Assembly: GCA_965365655.1 (NCBI GenBank)
Contig: CBDUCN010000219.1
Span: 1-9,167, forward strand
Direction of reading: 5' to 3'
DNA from: JBFHNV01 sp965365655
Lineage (GTDB): Bacteria; Pseudomonadota; Gammaproteobacteria; HK1
DNA: 9,167 nt
The notes beneath the pieces were generated by a model. The model saw only the letters and a list, made by a program, of their open reading frames with translations, searched no databases and was not told where the DNA came from. Shown piece by piece: positions 1-5,540 of this stretch. Both the position numbers and the translations under genes were made by a program. The first letter of the stretch is position 1; each line of letters starts with the position of its first letter.

Positions 1-31
1 GTTGAAATTCGACGTCCTGTCGAATTTCAAC
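1..31. repeat. Perfect hairpin 1 of an intergenic hairpin chain
   Basis: The arms GTTGAAATTCGAC (1-13) and GTCGAATTTCAAC (19-31) are exact reverse complements around the 5-nt loop GTCCT. The 13-bp AT-rich stem stands out from the GC-rich surroundings. The left arm begins at the window edge, so the stem may be longer. Its sequence resembles hairpin 5 (shared GTTGAAA). Function unknown. Confidence 0.85.
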
Positions 32-38
32 TCGCTTC

Positions 39-59
39 GCGCAAGACGCGGTCTCGCGC
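39..59. repeat. Imperfect hairpin 2 of the chain
   Basis: GCGCAAGAC (39-47) pairs with GTCTCGCGC (51-59) around a GCG loop. Eight of nine pairs are Watson-Crick and one is an A/C mismatch (43/55). It is the only imperfect member among the first five hairpins, and in GC-rich DNA it could be partly coincidental. Its position between two perfect hairpins supports it as part of the chain. Confidence 0.55.
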
Positions 60-65
60 TCGCTC

Positions 66-97
66 CATGAATCAATCACTTGCGTGATTGATTCATG
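66..97. repeat. Perfect hairpin 3 of the chain
   Basis: CATGAATCAATCAC (66-79) and GTGATTGATTCATG (84-97) form a perfect 14-bp stem with loop TTGC. It is AT-rich, unlike the rest of the window, and is followed with no gap by hairpin 4. No T-run follows on either strand, so it is not an ordinary intrinsic terminator. Confidence 0.85.
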
Positions 98-117
98 CCG
101 GCACATCCTTGTGCCGG
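98..117. repeat. Perfect hairpin 4 of the chain
   Basis: CCGGCACA (98-105) and TGTGCCGG (110-117) form a perfect 8-bp stem with the loop TCCT, a word also present in the loop of hairpin 1 (GTCCT). It abuts hairpin 3 directly. Confidence 0.75.
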
Positions 118-124
118 ACGCAGG

Positions 125-141
125 CTGTTGAAAATCAACAG
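125..141. repeat. Perfect hairpin 5 of the chain
   Basis: CTGTTGA (125-131) and TCAACAG (135-141) form a perfect 7-bp stem with loop AAA. Its last base is also the first base of hairpin 6, so the two cannot both form fully on one strand end to end without sharing that position. Confidence 0.7.
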
Positions 142-194
142 TCTGCTGACGCCGCGGCCGGAGCCGTGCGGCGCGCCGTGCGCCGTCAGCAGAC
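141..194. repeat. Hairpin 6, overlapping the methyltransferase stop codon
   Basis: GTCTGCTGACG (141-151) and CGTCAGCAGAC (184-194) are exact 11-bp inverted repeats around a GC-rich 32-nt interior; beyond a C/C mismatch (152/183) three more pairs can form. The right arm contains the last codons and TGA stop (188-186) of the minus-strand methyltransferase. This hairpin would therefore form at the 3' end of that mRNA and could act as a terminator or stabiliser. There is no clean run of T downstream on the minus strand (only TTTT inside hairpin 5), so intrinsic termination is uncertain. Confidence 0.65.
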
Positions 195-833
195 CTCGCA
201 CACGAACACCCGCGACGGCAGCTCGTCGCCGAGCGGCGCGGAGTTGTAGACCTCGCTCGCGTCCACCGTCTTCCACGCGCCGCGCGCCTCCAGCGCGGCG
301 CGCTTCTCGTCGAAGGGCCCGTCCAGGTAGCCCCGCGCGACGGAGAACACCAACCGGCCGCCGGGGCGCGTCACGCGCACCAGCTCGTCGAAGCCGTCCA
401 GCGGCGCGTGGCCGTCGGTGAACACGCCGGCGCTGGTCACCGCCGCGAAGCGGTCGTCGGCGAAGCCGAGCGGGCGCCCGAGGATCAGGTGATGCAGCTC
501 GCCGTACAGGCCCTTGCGCGCGGCCAGCGCCAGCATGCCCTGCGACGCGTCCAGGCCCACGATCTCGCGCTGCCCGAGCGCGGTCAGGATCTCGCCGATG
601 ATTCCGGTTCCCGCGCCGGCGTCCAGCACCGGCCCGCTGCCGATGTCCACGTGCCGGCCCACCATGCTGGCGACCATCGCCGGGTGCATGTAGCCGATGT
701 TGCGCATGTGGCTCTCGTAGTCCTCGGACCACTCGTCGTAGTAGTCCGCCAGTTCCTCGACGCTCTTCGACGCGTAGGCGCGGTGGAGCTGGCGGGTGTC
801 CTCGGGGGGCGTGTTGTCGCCGCTGCCGCTCAT
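186..833 (-). CDS. Class I SAM-dependent methyltransferase, METTL27/WBSCR27-like
   Basis: A 215-residue soluble protein with a Rossmann-type methyltransferase fold. Motif I is VLDAGAGTG (residues 69-77) for SAM binding. An acidic residue, D95, in IVGLDAS (91-97) is placed to bind the SAM ribose, and RPGGRLVFSV (about 156-165) is the post-motif III strand. The N-terminal stretch containing YYDEWSEDYESHM (31-43) followed by a GY and MHP segment is typical of the METTL27-like group, whose bacterial substrates are not established, so no reaction beyond SAM-dependent methyl transfer is claimed. The start at 833 is chosen because AAGGAG lies 5 nt upstream; the frame stays open to 986, but that extension has no ribosome site and atypical composition. 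The gene is divergent from the signalling operon and need not be related to it. Confidence 0.9.
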   Translation of the reverse strand: MSGSGDNTPPEDTRQLHRAYASKSVEELADYYDEWSEDYESHMRNIGYMHPAMVASMVGRHVDIGSGPVLDAGAGTGIIGEILTALGQREIVGLDASQGMLALAARKGLYGELHHLILGRPLGFADDRFAAVTSAGVFTDGHAPLDGFDELVRVTRPGGRLVFSVARGYLDGPFDEKRAALEARGAWKTVDASEVYNSAPLGDELPSRVFVCEVC

Positions 834-838
834 CGGGG

Positions 839-844
839 CTCCTT
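839..844 (-). promoter_or_regulatory. Ribosome binding site of the methyltransferase
   Basis: AAGGAG on the minus strand, 5 nt before the ATG at 833. It fixes the start codon against the longer open frame reaching 986. Confidence 0.8.
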
Positions 845-868
845 CGTGGTCGTCGTGGGGGAACCCCG

Positions 869-877
869 AGCATAACA
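869..877 (-). promoter_or_regulatory. Candidate extended -10 promoter for the methyltransferase
   Basis: The minus strand reads TGTTATGCT, fitting the extended -10 pattern TGnTATnnT with hexamer TATGCT at 874-869. Transcription would begin near 862, leaving a 5' leader of about 30 nt that includes the AAGGAG. No convincing -35 hexamer is visible at 16-18 nt, as expected for an extended -10 type. Confidence 0.4.
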
Positions 878-919
878 AGGCGCCGCCGCGCCCCCGGTAC
901 ACGCGCCCGCGCCCCGCGG

Positions 920-946
920 ATCGCGACTCCTCGAGCGCGTCGCGAT
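920..946. repeat. Inverted repeat with TCGCGA cores, possible operator
   Basis: ATCGCGAC (920-927) and GTCGCGAT (939-946) are perfect 8-bp inverted repeats with an 11-nt spacer containing the palindrome CTCGAG. The half-site centres are 19 bp apart, close to two helical turns, as for a dimeric DNA-binding protein. It lies between the two divergent promoters. No regulator gene is in the window, and a chance origin is possible in DNA this rich in CG. Confidence 0.35.
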
Positions 947-1067
947 GAACGCGCTTCCCCGGGACGTCTGCCCGCGGCGCTCGCACGGCGTCGCCGGCGG
1001 TTTCCCATGTCTCGCGAGCAGCCGGGCAGTGCCCCCTTCCTTCAGGTCCGCCGCGATCGGCATCGAC

Positions 1068-1093
1068 TCAAGACAGGCCCCGGCGGGCCGATA
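1068..1093 (+). promoter_or_regulatory. Sigma-28 (FliA)-type promoter of the signalling/secretion operon
   Basis: TCAAG (1068-1072) and GCCGATA (1087-1093) are separated by exactly 14 nt. The established enterobacterial FliA consensus TAAAGTTT-N11-GCCGATAA has the same 14-nt distance between TAAAG and GCCGATAA, and TCAAG is the common variant in pseudomonads. Transcription would begin about 7-10 nt beyond 1093, giving a leader of roughly 55 nt before the GTG at 1157. The site lies inside the longer open frame starting at 1007 and so argues against that start. Functional use depends on the host having FliA, which this window cannot show. Confidence 0.65.
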
Positions 1094-1147
1094 CAGGCCA
1101 TGACCCGCACGGCCATCCGGCCGCGCCACCGCCGCCAATGCCTGCAC

Positions 1148-1151
1148 GGAG
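1148..1151 (+). promoter_or_regulatory. Ribosome binding site deciding the kinase start
   Basis: GGAG, 5 nt before GTG 1157. The in-frame ATG at 1100 and ATG at 1007 lack such a site and fall at or before the predicted transcription start. Confidence 0.6.
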
Positions 1152-1156
1152 TCACC

Positions 1157-2977
1157 GTGAAAAGCGAACGCCTGGGCCTCACGATGATCGCCGCGACGCT
1201 GGTCGTGATCGCGGTGAGCGTCGCGCTCTATGTCCACCAGCACCGCGAGGCGCGCAGCGCGCAGCTCGCGAGCCAGGGCTCGGCGCTGGCCGGTGTTCTC
1301 GCGCGCATGCCGATGGGCTCGCTCACCGCCCGCGACGGGCGCCAAGGCCCGCTGGACCTGCTGGCCTCGACCGCCGACGGCAGCGACCTCGCCTATGCGG
1401 TGGTGTCCGGCGCGGACGGCGCGCCGCGCGCCCAGGTGTCGCGGGTGACCGCGCTGCCGCCGCCCGGCGACGTGTCGGACCCGGCGGAGTGGTTCGGCAC
1501 GCGCGCCGCGACCGCCGCCGACGGGCGCCGCTACCAGGAACACTTCGCTCCGGTGCTCGAGGACGGGCGCCTTGCCGGCCACGTGCGCGTGGGCTTCGCG
1601 GAGCCGGGCTTCGACCTGCTGCGCGGCGAGATGCGCGCGGTCGCGGCGCTCGCGCTGCTCATCTTCGCGCTCGTGCCGATCTTCTACTACCTGGTGCGCC
1701 GCGAGGTGCAGCCGCTGCGCGCACTCGGCGAAGAAGTGCGCAAGTCCGTGGACAACAATCCGCTGTGGGCCGTCAACGTCGGCAACCCGGAGGATCTGCG
1801 CGAGTTCGTCGCGAGCTTCAACCGCCTGGTGCGCGCGGCCGACGAGCGCATGCGCACGCTGGACGACGAGCGCACCCACGTGCTCACGCACTCCCGGGTG
1901 CTGTCGTACGAGAAGGCGCGCATCGAGTCGGTGCTGCAGTCGATGCCCGACGGCGTGCTGGTGCTCGACGAGTCGGGCAGCGTGACCTACGTGAACGACA
2001 AGCTGGGCCCGATGCTGGGCCTGGAATCCGGCGCCCTCGTCGGTGAGTCGCCGGCCGAGTGGGCGCCGTTCCCGGAGCTCACCGCGTTCCTGAACGGCGC
2101 GAGCACGGTGCGCGGCAAGACGTCGGCCTCCGGCTCGCTGGAGATCCCCGCCGCCGACGGCAAGGGGCGCATCGCGGTCACGGCCTACCCGCTGTTCTCG
2201 CCGCGCGAGCGCCTGGAGGTGCTCGGCACGCTGGTCGTGTTCAGCGACATCACCGCCGAGGTGCTCGCCAAGCAGGCGCGCAAGGACCTCGTCGCGCAGC
2301 TCTCCCACGAGCTGAAGACGCCGCTGCACGTGATCGGGATGTACAGCGAGATGCTGCTCGAGGACGGCGTCGACGCCGAGGCGATCCGCATCGAGGCCGG
2401 CAACGTGATCCACGACGAGGTGGAGCGCGTGAGCGCCCTCATCACCAACATGCTCAGCATCTCGCGCATCGAGATGGGCAGCGTGCAGCTCAAGCGCCGT
2501 CGCACGCGCCTCGGCGATCTGCTGCAGGATGCCCTCGACGCGATCAGCCGCAGCGGCTCGGGGCGCGACCTCTCGTTCTCGCTGCAGGTGCCGCCGGACC
2601 TGAGCGCGGTGAACGTGGACAAGGACCTGATGCGCGTCGCGATCAACAACCTGCTGACGAACGCGATCAAGTACAACAGCCCCAGCGGCAGCGTGGTGCT
2701 GGGCGCCGAGGAGAGCGACGACGAGATTGCCGTGTTCGTGCGCGACACCGGCCCCGGGATCCCGGAGGACGACCGCGAGCGCATCTTCGAGCGCTTCTAC
2801 CGCGGCGCCAACGGCGAGAACTCCGAGGTCAGCGGTCACGGGCTGGGGCTGCCGCTCACCCGCGAGATCGTGCACGTGCACCTCGGTGAGATCGACGTCG
2901 ACAGCACGCCCGGCAAGGGCAGCGAGTTCCGCATCCGCCTGCGCAAGACGGCGACCCTGCTCAAGGAGGCGGTGTGA
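1157..2977 (+). CDS. Membrane sensor histidine kinase with PAS domain
   Basis: This 606-residue inner-membrane kinase senses an unknown signal and passes phosphate to a receiver. Order from the chosen GTG start: transmembrane helix 1 (about 8-26), an extracytoplasmic sensor region (about 27-160), transmembrane helix 2 (161-180), a HAMP-like or coiled linker (about 181-250), a PAS-like domain (about 251-368), then HisKA and HATPase. The H-box is QLSHELKTPL with phospho-acceptor H384. The ATP-binding boxes are NNLLTNAIKY (N-box, N502), DTGPGIP (G1, from D530), IFERFYRG (F-box) and GHGLGLPLTRE (G2, about 560-570). All catalytic boxes are intact. It is the first gene of the operon and the receiver gene follows immediately, so that receiver is its likely partner. 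The frame is open from 1007, but the added 50 residues are rich in Arg and Pro and would contain the promoter. The sensor region matches no family I can name. Confidence 0.93.
   Translation: MKSERLGLTMIAATLVVIAVSVALYVHQHREARSAQLASQGSALAGVLARMPMGSLTARDGRQGPLDLLASTADGSDLAYAVVSGADGAPRAQVSRVTALPPPGDVSDPAEWFGTRAATAADGRRYQEHFAPVLEDGRLAGHVRVGFAEPGFDLLRGEMRAVAALALLIFALVPIFYYLVRREVQPLRALGEEVRKSVDNNPLWAVNVGNPEDLREFVASFNRLVRAADERMRTLDDERTHVLTHSRVLSYEKARIESVLQSMPDGVLVLDESGSVTYVNDKLGPMLGLESGALVGESPAEWAPFPELTAFLNGASTVRGKTSASGSLEIPAADGKGRIAVTAYPLFSPRERLEVLGTLVVFSDITAEVLAKQARKDLVAQLSHELKTPLHVIGMYSEMLLEDGVDAEAIRIEAGNVIHDEVERVSALITNMLSISRIEMGSVQLKRRRTRLGDLLQDALDAISRSGSGRDLSFSLQVPPDLSAVNVDKDLMRVAINNLLTNAIKYNSPSGSVVLGAEESDDEIAVFVRDTGPGIPEDDRERIFERFYRGANGENSEVSGHGLGLPLTREIVHVHLGEIDVDSTPGKGSEFRIRLRKTATLLKEAV
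2963..2969 (+). promoter_or_regulatory. Ribosome binding site of the receiver gene
   Basis: AAGGAGG lies inside the last codons of the kinase gene, 10 nt before ATG 2980 and 4 nt before the alternative GTG 2974. It favours the ATG slightly. With GTG the gene would overlap the kinase stop as GTGA. Confidence 0.7.
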
Positions 2978-2979
2978 TC

Positions 2980-3360
2980 ATGACCCGGGTACTGGTGGTG
3001 GACGACCAGCCGCACGTCGTGCGCGTGATCCGCATGGCGCTGGAGCGCCGCGGCTACCAGGTCGAGGTCGCCGCGGACGGGCAGGCGGCGCTCGAGAAGT
3101 TCCGCGGCGCGCCCTTCGACGTGCTGATCACCGACATCGACATGCCGCGCATGGACGGCCGCGCGCTGTGCGACGCCGTGCAAGAGGCCGCCGCCGCCGG
3201 CGAGGCGCCGTTCACGGTGATCGTGACCGGCGGTACCGACCCCGACGTGCGCGAATGGGCCGAGGGGCTGGAGCGCACGCATTTTCTCGAGAAGCCGCTC
3301 AGCATCAAGCACATCTCGGCGCTGCTGTGCGAGCACTTCGAGGCGCAGGCCGCAACGTGA
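2980..3360 (+). CDS. Single-domain CheY-like response regulator
   Basis: A 126-residue stand-alone receiver with no DNA-binding or enzymatic output domain. The acidic pocket is D8/D9 in VLVVDDQP, the phospho-acceptor is D52 in ITDIDMPRMDG, the switch threonine is T83 in VIVTGG, and the conserved lysine is K105 in LEKP. All key residues are present, so phosphorylation by the upstream kinase is expected. Without an output domain it must act by binding another protein or as a phosphorelay intermediate. Candidates in the operon are the GGDEF-EAL enzyme and the assembly ATPase. The next gene begins within its stop codon (GTGA at 3357-3360), indicating translational coupling. GTG 2974 is an alternative start adding two residues. 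Confidence 0.93.
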   Translation: MTRVLVVDDQPHVVRVIRMALERRGYQVEVAADGQAALEKFRGAPFDVLITDIDMPRMDGRALCDAVQEAAAAGEAPFTVIVTGGTDPDVREWAEGLERTHFLEKPLSIKHISALLCEHFEAQAAT

Positions 3361-5540
3361 GCGCCGCGCCCACCGGCTTCAGCCTCGACGCGTACGAGGC
3401 GCTCGCGTGCGCCGCGGCGGGCGAGCCCGTGCGTTTCGTGCTGTGCGACGGCGAGCAGATCCTCGAGCCCGCGCGCGAGGACCTTGGCGCGGATGCGTGC
3501 GAGCGCGTGCTCGCCTGCGTGCGGGGCGCCCCCGCCGCGCTGCACGGCTGCTTCGCGCAGGCGGTGGACCCGGCCGGCGTGCGCGACCTGCGCCTCGTCG
3601 CGGTGCCGCAGTCGCCGTCGGCCGCACGCTGCGAGGCCGACGAGGCGCGCACGCTGGAGGTGCTCGCGCACGTCGCGCGCCTCGCGGGCCAGGGCTGGCT
3701 GCAGGGCCTCGAGCTGGACGACATGACCGACGAGCTCACCGGGCGCTACGAGGAGCTCAACCTCATCTACCAGATGGATCGCTACGCGACCGGCGAGGAC
3801 GAGGCGGTCACGCTGGGCGCCGTGCGCAAGCTGCTCGAGGACGCCGCGGCGCACCTGAAGGTGTCGGCGCTCGGGCTGTTCGCCGCGGAGGAGGAGCTGG
3901 ACCTGCTGGTCACCCCCGCCGGGCAGCAGGCGGACGAGGCAGCGCTCAACCTGCTGCGCGCGGCGAGCGCCGGGCTCGGCGCGCTGGTGCGCAACCACGA
4001 CGACGCGATGGTGCTGAACCGCGCCGACGACGCGCGACGGGACCCGAGCCTGCGCGGCGTGGACGCGAAGTTCGTCGCCGCCCCGGTCGGCAGCGGCGGC
4101 CAGAACGGGCTGGTCGCGGGCGTGTGCGCGGGCGACGCGCGCGACTTCACGAGCAGTGACCGCAAGCTGGTGTCCGCGCTGGCGGACCAGATCGCGTCCT
4201 TCGTGCGCGGCTTCCGCGACGAGCTCACGGGCCTGCTCAACCGCCGCGGCCTGGAGCGCCGGCTCGAGGCGCACCTGGACCGCGACCGCGGCGGCCTGCT
4301 GCTGCACATGGACCTGCACAACTTCCGGGTGCTGAACGAGACCTGCGGGCGCATCGCCGGCGACGAGATGCTGCGCCAGGTCGCCGAAGTGCTCTCCGGG
4401 GCCACGCGCGGCGCCGATCTCGTCGCGCGGCTGGGCAGCGACGAGTTCGCGGTCCTCATCGCGAACTGCGAGGTGGAGCGTGCCAACGCGCTGGCCGGCG
4501 ACATGATGCGCCGTCTGCAGCGCAACAGCTTCGTGTGGGGCGGACGGCGCTACGCGCTTTCCATGAGCATCGGCGCCGTACCGCTGTCTCTGTGCGACGG
4601 AGACGTGAGCCGCGTGCTGTCGGTCGCGGAGTCCACCTGCGATCTCGCGCGCGAGACCGGCGTCGACACCTTCAGGGTCTATTCCGAGGACGACGAGCAG
4701 CTGTTCGAGAAGCGCGGCCAGGTGCAGTGGGTGCCGCGGCTGCGCGAGGCGCTCGCGGAGGACCACTTCGTGCTGTTCTCGCAGCTCATCGCGCCGGTGG
4801 TCGAGTCGCCGCAGCGCCGCCCGCACCAGGAGATCCTGCTCAGGCTGCGCGACGAGGACGGCTCGCTGGTGCCTCCCGTGCGCTTCATACCCGCGGCCGA
4901 GCGTTTCCAGCTCATGTCGGAGGTGGACCGCTGGGTGGTGCGAACGGCGCTCGGGCTGCTCAGCGAGCGGCGCTGGCGCGAGGCCGCGCTCGGATCGGTG
5001 TGGTCCATCAACCTGTCCGGCCAGTCGCTGTCCGACGAGCGGTTCCACCAGTTCCTGATCGAAGAGCTGGAGCGCCACGACTTTCCGTACGCGAGCCTGT
5101 GCTTCGAGGTGACCGAGACGGTCGCGGTGGAGAACCACCGCGCCGCGACGGCCCTGATCACGCGGCTGAGGTCGCTGGGCGTGTCCTTCGCGCTCGACGA
5201 CTTCGGCTCGGGCCTGAGCTCCTTCGCGTACCTGAAGAGCCTGCCGGTGGACACCCTGAAGATCGACGGCAACTTCGTGAAGGGGCTGGCCGTGGACCCG
5301 TTCAGCCGCGCGACCGTGGAGGCGGTGAACCGCATCGGCAAGGTCATGGGGCTGCGCACCGTCGCGGAGTTCGTCGAGGACGATGCGACCCTCGCGGTGC
5401 TGCGCGACCTCGGCGTGGACTACGCGCAGGGCTACGGGCTCGGCAAGCCGCAGCCCCTCGAGAAGGCGCTCGCGGCGATGGCGGCGGAGCGCGGGGCGCG
5501 CGTGGTGCCGCTGGTGCGCCCGGACGCGGCGCATGGCTGA
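3357..5540 (+). CDS. GAF-GGDEF-EAL cyclic-di-GMP turnover protein, predicted phosphodiesterase
   Basis: A 727-residue protein with no evident membrane segment. Residues 1-115 match no family I recognise. A short helix (about 120-140, with RYEELNLIY) leads into a GAF domain (about 145-285), then GGDEF (about 286-445) and EAL (about 455-710). In GGDEF, D319, N327 and D336 align with PleD D327, N335 and D344. The signature at 360-364 is GSDEF (second Gly changed to Ser), and the inhibitory site R351-x-x-D354 sits at the normal five residues upstream. In EAL the motif is EIL, and E492, N552, E584, E587, D614, D615, K635, E671 and Q691 match the RocR catalytic set; from N552 onward the spacing is identical to RocR. 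Cyclic-di-GMP hydrolysis is therefore likely. Cyclase activity is uncertain, and the GGDEF may instead bind GTP or cyclic-di-GMP as a regulator. The start is GTG, overlapping the receiver stop by 4 nt with only a weak upstream GAGG. It overlaps the ATPase gene by 8 nt. Confidence 0.93.
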   Translation: MSAAPTGFSLDAYEALACAAAGEPVRFVLCDGEQILEPAREDLGADACERVLACVRGAPAALHGCFAQAVDPAGVRDLRLVAVPQSPSAARCEADEARTLEVLAHVARLAGQGWLQGLELDDMTDELTGRYEELNLIYQMDRYATGEDEAVTLGAVRKLLEDAAAHLKVSALGLFAAEEELDLLVTPAGQQADEAALNLLRAASAGLGALVRNHDDAMVLNRADDARRDPSLRGVDAKFVAAPVGSGGQNGLVAGVCAGDARDFTSSDRKLVSALADQIASFVRGFRDELTGLLNRRGLERRLEAHLDRDRGGLLLHMDLHNFRVLNETCGRIAGDEMLRQVAEVLSGATRGADLVARLGSDEFAVLIANCEVERANALAGDMMRRLQRNSFVWGGRRYALSMSIGAVPLSLCDGDVSRVLSVAESTCDLARETGVDTFRVYSEDDEQLFEKRGQVQWVPRLREALAEDHFVLFSQLIAPVVESPQRRPHQEILLRLRDEDGSLVPPVRFIPAAERFQLMSEVDRWVVRTALGLLSERRWREAALGSVWSINLSGQSLSDERFHQFLIEELERHDFPYASLCFEVTETVAVENHRAATALITRLRSLGVSFALDDFGSGLSSFAYLKSLPVDTLKIDGNFVKGLAVDPFSRATVEAVNRIGKVMGLRTVAEFVEDDATLAVLRDLGVDYAQGYGLGKPQPLEKALAAMAAERGARVVPLVRPDAAHG

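Larger units (their letters stand above)
834..1156. other. Divergent intergenic region (323 bp)
   Basis: This gene-free stretch separates the divergent methyltransferase and histidine kinase genes. It contains the methyltransferase ribosome site and a candidate extended -10, an 8-bp inverted repeat at 920-946, a FliA-type promoter at 1068-1093 and the kinase ribosome site at 1148-1151. Both coding frames remain open through it (to 986 on the minus strand, from 1007 on the plus strand), but the signals listed argue that these extensions are not translated. Confidence 0.75.

Noticed and set aside
1..194. CRISPR array or attachment site
   Set aside because: The hairpins have different sequences and no equal spacers or repeated unit, and there is no integrase, tRNA or direct-repeat pair nearby.
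141..194. Simple rho-independent terminator for the methyltransferase
   Set aside because: The stem is suitable, but no uninterrupted T-run follows on the minus strand and the loop is long; kept only as a hairpin with possible 3'-end function.
95..421. A 108-codon plus-strand frame covering the hairpin chain and the methyltransferase 3' end
   Set aside because: It is Arg/Pro/Ala low-complexity, has no ribosome site, runs through several hairpins and overlaps a convincing gene on the other strand.
834..986. Longer N-terminus for the methyltransferase, starting at 986
   Set aside because: ATG 833 has AAGGAG at 5 nt and gives a normal-length protein; the extension is Arg/Gly-rich and spans the likely promoter.
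1007..1156. Earlier start for the histidine kinase at ATG 1007 or ATG 1100
   Set aside because: The extra residues are Arg/Pro-rich, have no ribosome site, and contain or coincide with the FliA-type promoter. GTG 1157 has GGAG at 5 nt and places the first membrane helix near the N-terminus.
830..2881. A 683-codon open frame on the minus strand opposite the kinase gene
   Set aside because: Its product is rich in Arg, Ala and His with no recognisable domain, and it lies antisense to a clearly coding gene; long antisense frames are a by-product of very GC-rich codon use. The same holds for the long minus-strand frames at 3054-5570, 5551-7458 and 7359-8978.
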